Assembly: GCA_030015575.1 (NCBI GenBank)
Contig: CM057337.1
Location: 377,541,582 to 377,605,581, forward strand
Direction: 5' to 3'
From: Agapanthus africanus
Lineage: Eukaryota; Streptophyta; Magnoliopsida; Asparagales; Amaryllidaceae
DNA length: 64,000 bases
Below, piece after piece: positions 10,584 through 23,259 of the stretch; the stretch's first letter is position 1, and each line of letters opens with the position of its first letter. The notes under the pieces were generated by a model. That model was not told the DNA's origin. It was given only the letters and a program-made list of their open reading frames with translations, and made no database searches. Made by a program: the position numbers and the translations under genes.

Positions 10584-10609
10584 GCAACTCAAGAAAATTC
10601 TTGAGTTGC
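10584..10609. other. Perfect 26-nt palindrome in LARD LTR
   Basis: GCAACTCAAGAA, two bases, then its reverse complement. Matching palindromes are at 15606-15633, 22585-22612 and 47745-47770. In E the spacer changes from AA to TT and the stem is one pair longer, so the pairing rather than the spacer is kept. Confidence 0.8.
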
Positions 10610-11235
10610 CTCTAGTGGCCAAAATCCTTGCTTTCTTGGTCCAATGTGTAGATCTTGGGCTCGTGCACCTTTTTAGTGAAATGGAATTATGGTATTGGTG
10701 TAGTTTTAAAGATGATTTGGGGATATGAAGAGGGGGAGAATGAGGAGCAGGAGCAGCAGCAGCAAATGGAGAAAGAGGGGAGAAATGAGGGAAAGAATGA
10801 AGAGAATGGCTAAGTCTTTGGTCAAAATAACCCATACCTCTCTCTATCTCACCAACCCTCATATTATATTACTTTTCCATTTTCTTTTTCCTCAATTTCC
10901 TTCTCACTCAAATAGTGAACCCAAATGAACAACCATCGCAAGAAAAATGTAACACAGCTGTAGAAAAAGATATGTGCATGTTTTGCACAAAAATGCCAAA
11001 AAACCGATTAGCGATTTTTAATCGCGATTAGCACTAAATTAGTGCCAAACAAATCACAAAAACTTTAAAATGGCATAATCCAATAGAATACCCTATTTTG
11101 GAATTTTCCATAATTTTTCCAAAATTTTCCCCATTTATTTGTAATTAATTATATCGGAATATTAAAATATTCATTAAAATAATATTAAATTATAAAAATT
11201 CCCAAAAATATATTTTATTATTTTGAAATGTTACA

Positions 11236-12231
11236 ATCTACCCTCCTTAAAGAAATTCGGTCCCCGAATTTAAATTTAAACCCCCAAATTCTAAAACATT
11301 TGGATACAAAGTCCAAGTCTTCGGGGTTCCAAAAACATCAATACATAAAACGTACTGCTCCATAAAAATAAATCCCAAAATGTATATAAGAATACCCTAT
11401 GCGTCTGGTGCGCACGGAATCAAAATCCATATATGTGCTATACATGTGCACAGAAAAAACATCTAGGTGCAACGGGTGTGCACGAAGCATCCCGATTTAG
11501 TGCATCTGGTGTGCACCAAAATCGTATCTCAAAACATGCGCCCAACATGCACGAAGATCCAAATCGGTGCATCCATTTTGCACGAATAAAAGCTAAATCC
11601 TGCGCGCTCAACATGCACGAAATCACCAAATCCAATAGCAAACGCCGAACATGCATAAGTCCAATCAAAAGCACGGAGTGCAAGAATCAATCATCAATAT
11701 CAGGGTCAAAATCGACGATATAATGCGGTTCGATAAAAATCAGGTGTAGCGCGATGGGAAATCTCACAACCGTGTGCATCAGCATGCACAAATCAAATCA
11801 AAACACTAAAAGTGCATGAAAACTATGTTGGAAGCGTAAATCAAATCACCGGCATAAAGTAGGCATGAAATCATAATCAATACCTCAAGAATAATAACAA
11901 TGCGCAAGATATAAATACCTAGTAGGTGCAACCATGGTGCACAAAATATAAATCCGATGCAACAAAGGCACGAAATACAAATCTGGTGCGATAAACGCAA
12001 GAAACATAGAACTGGTGCACCCCATGCACAAATACCTAACAATAACTCAAATGCAAAAGCAGCAACACCAAGCGTACCCAGGTGTAAAGAAGATCATAAA
12101 CGTGTGCAACTGCATGCACAAAGCACATATAAGCTATACCGAGTGCAAAAATCAAATCGTGAGCCTAGTATATGAACCACACCCAATCAGCCGTATGAAA
12201 TCCATAAAACTCAGTCATCAAGAATAAATCA
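11236..12231 (-). other. Internal region of D next to its 3' LTR, with polypurine tract and TGCA-rich array
   Basis: Starts with the complement of the polypurine tract (CTTTAAGGAGGGTAGAT on the minus strand). From about 11400 to 12175 it holds dozens of GGTGCA and TGCAC words spaced about 20-45 bases apart, typically a GGTGCA followed by CATGCACGAA. This is a degenerate array. There is no protein signal on either strand; ORFs such as 11433-11723 follow the repeat. E interrupts it at 12232. Confidence 0.75.
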
Positions 12232-15200
12232 TGTCACGACCCGAAAGAGCACGTGACTGGCCCTTGAACCATATGAAGTCTATAGGACTCCATCTGATCC
12301 AAGTAAGCCAAAAGCCCAGAAATCTAAAACCATTTAAGAAATAAGTAAAGAATTTGGTTTAAAGAAGTGAAGAAATACATGTTTGAAATCAAGATTTTTA
12401 AATAACTAAGCCGGAGGTACGTTTTGAAAACAATAAGTCTTTTCTAAAAATTTCGGCAGAGTTTCTTTTGTAAAACTGGCCCCAAATGGGGTACAACAAG
12501 GATAACAATATATATGCAATGATAAAGGCATCCCAAAGCGGGAGCTAGCTCTTCGTCAATCGACGGTCACAACCACACATGCAACAATAATATACAACGC
12601 CAAGTGGCGAGGATCAAATCCAAAAGAAGCTCAAAAGCAACAAGAAAACCGCAATACTACTAAGCGCGACTCTAAGGTCAAATAATACAAGTTTTGGTTG
12701 ATGGAAATTCTAGATACAATGAAATAAATAAATACAATGGTGGTTCTTGATGCGAAATAATCCACCTACCAAAGCAAATCACCCGCAAGAAGGTAGTGTG
12801 CCAGAAATGCCGCAATAAAACCTGTACGGCAGAACCTGCAAGAACTGTGGCACAATGGGGGTGAGTTGCCAACTCGTGAATAGAAACATCTACAAGCAGA
12901 AACCGAATGCAAGACATAAACCTAAGTCAACGATCAGTAATATAATCCACAAGAGTACATCTGAGTGTAATAAGGTGGCAAGGTAACATCTAATCATGTA
13001 GGTAGTGCCAGGTACTCAGGTAACAACATGTCATCAGAAAAAGGTATGTCTGCATGAAGTAAATATGATGAAATATCAATGATATCAATACACATATATT
13101 AGCGTCCCATACCACTAATATTGGTGTAAGGGTATATATAACAGCGCCCTCATACCCTGTTATATATACAAATGAAGTATGATAAGTGTAAATCCAGTCT
13201 GTATATGATCCCAATCTGTATATAATCCAAGTCTGTATATATGTGGAACCCGTCCACCTGTCATCCACTGACAATGAGCATCATGCATGCAATGTGAGGA
13301 TATAAACAAAAGCATGGAAAAACATCATGAAACCCGTGCCTAGCATCGACACGTAAATCCTCATCTAACGGGCTCCGTCAGTCCGGATCGGCCCGCGGGC
13401 TATGTCTGCGGAATCGGCCCTCGGCCCCAGCAGTACGCCCATCTCTCGTCTCCGGTCGGTATCCCCCAGATATCCGCCGAGCTCAAATACAATCACCAGT
13501 AGGTGCTCGCCCGCCTCCAGGCTCAATCGGCAAACTCATCGATCATCTTGCCGAGGGGAACCATACCGGGCCCACCACGAACCCGTAAACGGATCATCAC
13601 CTCCTCGAATCGGGTTTCAAGCACACGTCTCAGCACCGAGAAAACGCGTGGTGGACGCACCGAAATATCATATCACGAGGTACCGGGTTTTTCATAAAAA
13701 GCATCTTTTCTTAAATAATCCCACGGTCCTCAAAATCAGAAATCACATGAAAATCCAACATCAGGAAGTAAATCCAATGCGATGTGCTATGCAATCAATC
13801 CATGATGTATGCGACATGTAAAGAAAAGTAATCATATCGGAAATCATGCAACATAGAAGTAATGTGCATATGTCGAAGGAAGAATCATATCATGAATGCA
13901 GTAGTACTACAGTGTAGTGGCATGGCAATTATCGATGATGAAGTGTGTGAGCCGGTAAATAGTGTACGTGGAACATACGCATCATCGATAATGGTGCTGG
14001 TGTCCTAACAGCATGATAGTAATATAGCAATGAACATATGCCAGCAATGCAAATAACATGAAGATGCAGAACTCTAGTAGTCAACACCACAGTGAAGTAT
14101 CTACTATGCAAACTACATCTAAGTAACAGGTCAATCAGGAGGGGTAGGTGTGGAAACCACCTAAATCTGAGTCGGTATATATAAAGATACATAGTCGGTG
14201 ATCTCGCCTCAATGTCATATCGTAAGATATCCTCGAGTTTTGAGTGCGGATCTATCATCAATATCGGCTCGTACGGTAAATCATCGTACGGCATCCCAAT
14301 AGCTGGGTATAGGTCAACATCTCACTATCTCGTCACATAACAGGTATCACTATCATCAGATCATATAATCTGGGGGTACTACTCTATGTCTAGTACAAAT
14401 CGATAACATCAATAAAGTATGCATGCGGGGGTAAACACATATCCCAAGCCCGCAAGAAAGAATCACAAGTCATATCCCACATATGAATCGTATCAAATCA
14501 CCGATCTCACGGCACCAAGCCCACATCATCGACTCATCTCCAAAGTCATCCCATATCATCAAACACCGTGCAGTATAAGTGATAAGCAAGGGTGTGTGTA
14601 GGTGTAATTCTATCCTAGGGTTCGCGACTATGAACTACACTAGTCACTTCTAACCCTATACTATCCATAATACACTTATTATGACAATAAACTACATAGT
14701 AATCTATCTACGGACTGCGGGGGTGCTATACGCCATCCACCCGACTTCCCCCTGTAGATATAATCTACTCACCTTGCATCATCATTTGCGGACGTCACCA
14801 CGCATTTGCTTGTCGTCCCGAAGTCTTCATGGGTACCTACACATCAAATATCGTATATGCGCATTAAAACCAAATCCAAGCTAAAACGGCGCATGAAATC
14901 CAAAACGATACGATAAGGGGGCCTATAGGTGAGAACCTATGGCACGCCTTCAAAACCAGCAATAAATCCTCTACATCGTCGTATAAACGCCAAATAGTCG
15001 AGGCAAAACACAAACCACAATTTCAGAATCAAAAACACGGAATACGAAAACACGAAACCAAAATGGCAACTTAGGATATATGTCCCAGATTTTAACCTAG
15101 ATAGAATCTGTCAAAACTAGAAGTACCCAGGGCCAAGAATTGAGGAAATAGGGCCATGCACGCAAAACGAGGAATTTCCTCTCAGGTCTGGCCGCAAATT

Positions 15201-16278
15201 GCGGCCAGAAAGGGGATTTTGGCGGCCTCACAGTGGAATGGGGAGCTAGGGTTTGGTGTGGTGGTTCTCTGGTGCCTGCACATCTCACTGTCCACTCAAT
15301 TTTATTTTAGGAGTCTCGGGATGTTAGCAGATTCTTAATAACAGTGGCAGATTCCAGTTTTTCCCCGATATCGGTTTCAAAAATCCATATTCTGGTTTTA
15401 GCTTCAGGTTTTGGGTTCCAAATCATACACTAAGGTGTTGGCATAACCTTAACTGAGCTCAATTTCATAATACAACACCAATTTCCCTCAAACCCTAACT
15501 AGGTTTTCACCAAGTCCACCATTTCACACAATATCGATTAAAAACTAAACATGGGGTAAAGAGAATGCTATAACTAAGCTAATGGTTCAGAAAAATACCT
15601 CATTTGGCAACTCAAGAATTTTCTTGAGTTGCCCCTAGTGGCCAAAATCCATGCTTCCTTAGCTCCAGGTGTAGATCTAGGGATTTTGCACAATTTTAAT
15701 GAAAGGAGATTGGGGTTTTGGAGTGATTTTTGAGATGAAGAGAGGGATTGAAGGTGGAGGAGGGGGGGAAAGGAAGCAGCAGCAGCAGGAGCCAAGGGAG
15801 AGGGAGAGAAATGAGGAGGAGAAAACAATGGCTAAGGGTTTTGGTCAAAGGTCCACCTCTCTCTCTCACCTACCCTCATCATTTCATTTTCTTTTCTCTT
15901 TTCTTTCCCTTTTCTTTTAAATCCAAACCTTCTCACAAGAATAGTAAACCCAAATGATAAATCATGGCAAGAAAGATGCAAAAGTGTAGAAAAAGTGATA
16001 TGTGCAAGTTTTGCGCAAAATTGCCAAAAAAACCCGATTAGCGATTTTTAATCGCGATTAGCACTAAATTAGTGTCAAACTAATCACAAAAACTTAAAAA
16101 TGTCATAATTCACTAATTTACCCTATTTTAGAATTTTCCATAATTTTTCATAATTTTTCTAACATTTTTCCTATTTAATTTCATTTAATTATAGATTTAA
16201 TATTAAAATAATCAGTAAAATAATATTAAATTATAAAAATTGCCAAAATTAATGTTTTATATTTTTGAAAATGTTACA
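12232..16278 (-). repeat. 3' LTR of element E
   Basis: 4047 bp, nearly identical to 19210-23259. It shows the conserved block (14711-14775), both palindromes, a GCA trinucleotide run near 15775-15790 that differs by one unit between the LTRs, and an AGCGATT..AATCGCG inverted repeat near 16036. The ORFs inside (for example 13402-13821) are not gene-like and recur in the other LTR. Confidence 0.93.
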
Positions 16279-19209
16279 ATCTATCCCCCTTAAAGAAATT
16301 CGGTCCCCGAATTTAAATTTAAACCCCCAATACTAAAACAATTTCAGTAATAATCCAATTTGTCGGGGCTCCGAAAATATCAATACAGAGAGAATATCAT
16401 AAAATGTACTGCTCTACTAGAAATCAATCCCAAAATGCATATATAAGAATATCCTATGCGTCTGGTGCGCAAGGAAATCAAATCCATAAATGTGTCAAAC
16501 AGGTATACAAAACAACATCTAGGTGCAACTGGTGTGCACGAAACATCTGTCGTAGGCAACGTGTGTGCCTGACAGAAAAAAATCAGGTGCATGTGACATG
16601 CACGAAGAATCCCGATTTAGTGCATCTGGCGTGCACCAAAATCGTATATCAAAACACTAAAGGTGCATGAAAATTACGCTGGAAGTGCAAATCAAATCAC
16701 TGCATACGGTAGGCATGAAATCTCAATCAATATCTAAAATGTAATAACTCTGCGCAAAATATATAAATATCCAGTGGGTGCATGAAACCAATATCATGAA
16801 ACTCAATCATCAAAACTAAATCATGCAAACAGAACGCCCCAAAATACCGAAATCCAAAATGACGGATACGTGATAATCGAATCACAAAATCACAAATCAT
16901 GAATACCGTCGTCGGTAGTTCCTCCTTCGAGGTCGAGAAGGAGTCGGTGCATCCACTGCTAGCAGCGCAGGATATCTACTTGCCTCTTGTTCACGGTCTG
17001 GCGTCCTCTGACTCTGGGTCCTTATCTTCCTTGCGGATTTCCTATCTCGCGGTCAATCGGCTCATCGGCCCTGTCAGGTGTGCTAACGGGAACGATTCCG
17101 CTCGGGCACTTCTCTGGTCATCTCTCGGTCAAACCTCACGACTACTCGTAAGGTAGCATATCACTGGCGTCGGCCTCTGGCTCTCTGAAAGCACGTCACA
17201 CATCTGATCCTGGGTGTAAACATCATTGCAGCAATGTCCTGGAAGAATCCTGCTCAAGGTCTCTTCCAATCATGCCTATGCCGATCTGTACGGAGGCTGA
17301 CTCTCTTACATAACCACTTTACACTGGAGAGACATCTGTGTCCTCAACACAACATTTCTCGGAAATTGGTCACATCCCAACGTCTCTGTAAGCATATCTG
17401 GTCTCTAGTCTCGACGGGAAGTAATGACAGCTCGTCAGCGTCTCGCCCGAACCTCTGGTTCCACCAGTCTCTATCGTCGTCCACTATGACGTCACGCCAA
17501 GCTACTATGCACTGCACTGTTCTCGGCCACGGTCAATCTGAAGTCTCTCACACGGACTCGAAATCGCGTACTCTGTAGCTTCATCATTCTGTAGAAGATG
17601 TCAGGCCGAATAGGTCCTCGGGAACACGTCCCAACCATCGGAGGAGTACTCATCACCCGTTCGTCCTTGATCAATTCGCAACGTATCTGGGTAAGTCCCT
17701 TTATCCAAACCTGGTCAACTACCTCGTCGACCATGCCGAACTCTGTCCTGCTGGTGTGCGCAATACGACCTCTCCTGGGTCTAGGTCTTCTCGTATCGTT
17801 TTCCAGAAGGGTCCTGTCGAGGTTCCTTTCTCAAATCTCAATCCTGCCGAATTGCCCGGAAGTCGTCATCCAATGCTGAAGCTAAAGCTTATTCCGGAAC
17901 GGCTGCATACTTATCGCGCTTCTTTCTGGAAGATACATCCATATACCATGCCTTCGGGTGCGTATCACATCTCTGATGTCAGCGGAGTGGGACGTCATCT
18001 CGTCGAAACCTCGTACGAACTCTTTACTCCACCTTGCTCAAATGTCGACTGATTCGGACTTAACTCATCGTGGCTACACGAACTGCGCTCCGACGGCTAC
18101 GCTCGCATCTGGAGTCTCCCAAGCAGTGTCCCATCATGATATCCGAAAGATGTCGAACCATCCGATCGACTCGTCAGATCCTCATAATCCCCCAAGAGCT
18201 CACATCTCGGGTACAGTTTAATAGTATCGAGTACATGCCACAGCGTCGGTGGTCCAGCCGTAGAAGGGCAAACCCAAGCCTCACTAATGGCGCCGAGGAA
18301 CCGCCGCAAACCCGAAGGTTCAAAGGCTTTCACACGGTCATTAAGTCGAGTTAGGGTTTCATTCTTCTAGAAGGTCCATAGAATCACCTGCATGTCTTTC
18401 CGTATACTTTAAACTTGGAAAATAGGTTCCTGACATTCGATCGTCTCTATCGACTCTCAACGAATCTGCGTGAAGTCGTCTCTAGCTGGAAACAATCTAT
18501 CTGTCTGCACGGTAGGCGACATCACAATCTCTGAGGTATGCTGTACATCAACAGTCCTCTCTCAACTGGCAGCTCTAACAATGGCCCGATCGTCCGGTGC
18601 AAGACCAAGCACTCGCCTCCGCTAGAGGTCACAATCCACAACACTAACTCAAGACGTTCCCATGTCACCAGAAAACACAATGGTCGGCCCTCGTACCAAA
18701 CGAGCTCACACCGGCCGTAACCCTAGCAGCAGCCCAAACTGCGCTCAAACACGGTGAAAGGAACCTCAATCGAGTATCAAGAGAGTACACCAATGGAAAG
18801 AAAGGAAACAACAGATCCAAAGTGGATACATGATCATAGGAAGGAACAGCATCAATGAAGGTATGATCATGAAACTAATCGAATCGGGAATCTCAAATGG
18901 ATGTATAATCATGGAGATAAAGAGAATCACTGATCTCGAAAATATGTACATCCTAAGGTTCCTTAAGCGGAGTGGCGTGTCGTAAGTATGCCGCGGAACA
19001 TACCAACGGTACGTCACTCTACTTTAGTCACCTATTCCATCAACCAAGGGTCATCCTAATACGACGAAAGTTCGGGTCTAATACCCCCTCGACCAAGTCT
19101 AAGCTCCGTAAGGTCAAGCCTAAGTTCCGTATATATATAAACGTTCTAGGCTCCACATAGTCAAACTTAGACTCGAACCAAGGTCAACCTAGCGCTCTGA
19201 TACCAACTT
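16279..19209 (-). other. Internal region of element E, no recognisable gag or pol
   Basis: It begins beside the 3' LTR with the polypurine complement, then a shorter TGCA-rich stretch (about 16455-16770), then about 1.4 kb of mosaic sequence with short ORFs on both strands, for example 17234-17578 (+) and 17492-17734 (-). I could match none of them to RT, integrase, protease, Gag or chromodomain motifs. 18246-18417 is the module shared with Copia A/B. D's internal region matches in patches, with different blocks present or absent. Confidence 0.75.
19194..19205 (-). other. Primer-binding site of element E (tRNA-iMet)
   Basis: The minus strand reads TGGTATCAGAGC, four bases (AAGT) after the LTR end TGACA. 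A complete match fixes orientation and the 5' LTR. Confidence 0.88.
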
Positions 19210-22200
19210 TGTCACGACCCGAAAGAGCACGTGACTGGCCCTTGAACCATATGAAGTCTATAGGACTCCATCTGATCCAAGTAAGCCAAAAGCCCAGAAA
19301 TCTAAAACCATTTAAGAAATAAGTAAAGAATTTGGTTTAAAGAAGTGAAGAAATACATGTTTGAAATCAAGATTTTTAAATAACTAAGCCGAAGGTACGT
19401 TTTGAAAACAATAAGTCTTTTCTAAAAATTTCGGCAGAGTTTCTTTTGTAAAACTGGCCCCGAATGGGGTACAACAAGGATAACAATATATATGCAATGA
19501 TAAAGGCATCCCCAAGCGGGAGCTAGCTCTTCGTCAATCGACGGTCACAACCACACATGCAATAATAATATACAACGCCAAGTGGCGAGGATCAAATCCA
19601 AAAGAAGCTCAAAAGCAACAAGAAAACCGCAATACTACTAAGCGCGACTCTAAGGTCAAATAATACAAGTTTTGGTTGATGGAAATTCTAGATACAATGA
19701 AATAAATAAATACAATGGTGGTTCTTGATGCGAAAGAATCCACCTACCAAAGCAAATCACCAGCAAGAAGGTAGTGTGCCAGAAATGCCGCAATAAAACC
19801 TGTACGGCAGAACCTGCAAGAACTGTAGCACAACGGGGGTGAGTTGCCAACTCGTGAATAGAAACATCTACAAGCAGAAACCGAATGCAAGACATAAACC
19901 TAAGTCAACGATCAGTAATATAATCCACAAGAGTACATCTGAGTGTAATAAGGTGGTAAGGTAACATCTAATCATGTAGGTAGTGCCAGGTACTCAGGTA
20001 ACAACATGTCATCAGAAAAAGGTATGTCTGCATGAAGTAAATATGATGAAATATCAATGATATCAATACACATATATTAGCGTCCCATACCACTAATATT
20101 GGTGTAAGGGTATATATAACAGCGCCCTCATACCCTGTTATATATACAAATGAAGTATGATAAGTGTAAATCCAGTCTGTATATGATCCCAATCTGTATA
20201 TAATCCAAGTCTGTATATATGTGGAACCCGTCCACCTGTCATCCACTGACAATGAGCATCATGCATGCAATGTGAGGATATAAACAAAAGCATGGAAAAA
20301 CATCATGAAACCCGTGCCTAGCATCGACACGTAAATCCTCATCTAACGGGCTCCGTCAGTCCGGATCGGCCCGCGGGCTATGTCTGCGGAATCGGCCCTC
20401 GGCCCCAGCAGTACGCCCATCTCTCGTCTCCGGTCGGTATCCCCCAGATATCCGCCGAGCTCAAATACAATCACCGGTAGGTGCTCGCCCGCCTCCAGGC
20501 TCAATCGGCAAACTCATCGATCATCTTGCCGAGGGGAACCATACCGGGCCCACCACGAACCCGCAAACGGATCATCACCTCCTCGAATCGGGTTTCAAGC
20601 ACACGTCTCAGCACCGAGAAAACGCGTGGTGGACGCACCGAAATATCATATCACGAGGTACCGGGTTTTTCATAAAAGAGCATCTTTTCTTAAATAATCC
20701 CACGGTCCTCAAAATCAGAAATCACATGAAAATCCAACATCAGGAAGTAAATCCAATGCGATGTGCTATGCAATCAATCCATGATGTATGCGACATGTAA
20801 AGAAAAGTAATCATATCGGAAATCATGCAACATAGAAGTAATGTGCATATGTCGAAGGAAGAATCATATCATGAATGCAGTAGTACTACAGTGTAGTGGC
20901 ATGGCAATTATCGATGATGAAGTGTGTGAGCCGGCAAATAGTGTACGTGGAACATACGCATCATCGATAATGGTGCTGGTGTCCTAACAGCATGATAGTA
21001 ATATAGCAATGAACATATGCCAGCAATGCAAATAACATGAAGATGCAGAACTCTAGTAGTCAACACCACAGTGAAGTATCTACTATGCAAACTACATCTA
21101 AGTAACAGGTCGATCAGGAGGGGTAGGTGTGGAAACCACCTAAATCTGAGTCGGTATATATAAAGATACATAGTCAGTGATCTCGCCTCAATGTCATATC
21201 GTAAGATATCCTCGAGTTTTGAGTGCGGATCTATCATCAATATCGGCTCGTACGGTAAATCATCGTACGGCATCCCAATAGCTGGGTACAGGTCAACATC
21301 TCACTATCTCGTCACATAACAGGTATCACTATCATCAGATCATATAATCTGGGGGTACTACTCTATGTCTAGTACAAATTGATACCATCAATAAAGTATG
21401 CATGCGGGGGTAAACACATATCCCAAGCCCGCAAGAAAGAATCACAAGTCATATCCCACATATGAATCGTATCAAATCACCGATCTCACGGCACCAAGCC
21501 CACATCATCGACTCATCTCCAAAGTCATCCCATGTCATCAAACACCGTGCAGTATAAGTGATAAGCAAGGGTGTGTGTAGGTGTAATTCTATCCTAGGGT
21601 TCGCGACTATGAACTACACTAGTCACTTCTAACCCTATACTATCCATAATACACTTATTATGACAATAAACTACATAGTAATCTATCTACGGACTGCGGG
21701 GGTGCTATACGCCATCCACCCGACTTCCCCCTGTAGATATAATCTACTCACCTTGCATCATCATTTGCGGACGTCACCACGCATTTGCTTGTCGTCCCGA
21801 AGTCTTCATGGGTACCTACACATCAAATATCGTATATGCGCATTAAAACCAAATCCAAGCTAAAACGGCGCATGAAATCCAAAACGATACGATAAGGGGG
21901 CCTATAGGTGAGAACCTATGGCACGCCTTCAAAACCAGCAATAAATCCTCTACATCGTCGTATAAACGCCAAATAGTCGAGGCAAAACACAAACCACAAT
22001 TTCAGAATCAAAAACACGGAATACGAAAACACGAAACCAAAATGGCAACTTAGGATATATGTCCCAGATTTTACCCTAGATAGAATCTGTCAAAACTAGA
22101 AGTACCCAGGGCCAAGAATTGAGGAAATAGGGCCATGCACGCAAAACGAGGAATTTCCTCTCAGGTCTGGCCGCAAATTGCGGCCAGAAAGGGGATTTTG

Positions 22201-23259
22201 GCGGCCTCACAGTGGAATGGGGAGCTAGGGTTTGGTGTGGTGGTTCCCTGGTGCCTGCACATCTCACTGTCCACTCAATTTTATTTTAGGAGTCTCGGGA
22301 TGTTAGTAGATTCTTAATAACAGTGGCAGATTCCAGTTTTTCCCCGATATCGGTTTCAAAAATCCGTATTCTGGTTTTAGCTTCAGGTTTTGGGTTCCAA
22401 ATCATACACTAAGGTGTTGGCATAACCTTAACTGAGCTCAATTTCATAATACAACACCAATTTCCCTCAAACCCTAACTAGGTTTTCACCAAGTCCACCA
22501 TTTCACACAATATCGATTAAAAACTAAACATGGGGTAAAGAGAATGCTATAACTAAGCTAATGGTTCAGAAAAATACCTCATTTGGCAACTCAAGAATTT
22601 TCTTGAGTTGCCCCTAGTGGCCAAAATCCATGCTTCCTTAGCTCCATGTGTAGATCTAGGGATTTTGCACAATTTTAATGAAAGGAGATTGGGGTTTTGG
22701 AGTGATTTTTGAGATGAAGAGAGGGATTGAAGGTGGAGGAGGGGGGGAAAGGAAGCAGCAGCAGCAGCAGGAGCCAAGGGAGAGGGAGAGAAATGAGGAG
22801 AAGAAAACAATGGCTAAGGGTTTTGGTCAAAGGTCCACCTCTCTCTCTCACCTACCCTCATCATTTCATTTTCTTTTCTCTTTTCTTTCCCTTTTCTTTT
22901 AAATCCAAACCTTCTCACAAGAATAGTAAACCCAAATGATAAATCATGGCAAGAAAGATGCACAAGTGTAGAAAAAGTGATATGTGCAAGTTTTGCACAA
23001 AATTGCCAAAAAACCCGATTAGCGATTTTTAATCGCGATTAGCACTAAATTAGTGTCAAACTAATCACAAAAACTTAAAAATGTCATAATTCACTAATTT
23101 ACCCTATTTTAGAATTTTCCATAATTTTTCATAATTTTTCTAACATTTTTCCTATTTAATTTCATTTAATTATAGATTTAATATTAAAATAATCAGTAAA
23201 ATAATATTAAATTATAAAAATTCCCAAAATTAATATTTTATATTTTTGAAAATGTTACA
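19210..23259 (-). repeat. 5' LTR of element E
   Basis: 4050 bp from TGTCACGACCCG to AAAATGTTACA in plus wording. About 0.8% different from the 3' LTR. It carries the conserved block at 21690-21754 and palindromes at 22166-22188 and 22585-22612. Confidence 0.93.

Larger units (their letters stand above)
7357..11235 (-). repeat. 3' LTR of element D (left copy, complete, 3.9 kb)
   Basis: Runs from TGTCACGACCCG to ATTTTGAAATGTTACA in plus-strand wording. It includes a 40-bp minisatellite (8401-8640), a conserved block with a donor-like site (9716-9780) and two palindromes (10166-10188 and 10584-10609). ORFs inside it, such as 9368-9874, lie in LTR sequence and are not genes. It pairs with 25171-25864 plus 44284-48397. 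Confidence 0.9.
12232..23259 (-). mobile_element. LARD-like element E, complete with both LTRs, inserted in D
   Basis: Both LTRs (4047 and 4050 bp) and the 2.9-kb internal region are present, flanked by a perfect TSD AATCA at 12227-12231 and 23260-23264. Terminal TG..CA, a primer site (19194-19205) and a purine tract (complement of 16279-16295) give minus orientation. LTR copies differ at only about 30 sites (about 0.8%), making E the youngest layer. It is related to D but is a distinct subfamily. Without coding sequence it must have depended on enzymes from elsewhere. Gypsy relationship is tentative: it rests on the LTR ends and the 4-base gap before the primer site. Confidence 0.92.

Noticed and set aside
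13402-13821. 139-residue ORF with partner at 20380-20697
   Set aside because: Within the LTRs of E, with no family resemblance and different lengths in the two copies; chance frames in GC-richer sequence.
16899-18354. Cluster of short ORFs in E's internal region as decayed Gypsy gag-pol
   Set aside because: I could not find RT, integrase, protease, zinc-knuckle or chromodomain motifs on either strand, so I left it as non-coding mosaic. A profile search could overturn this.
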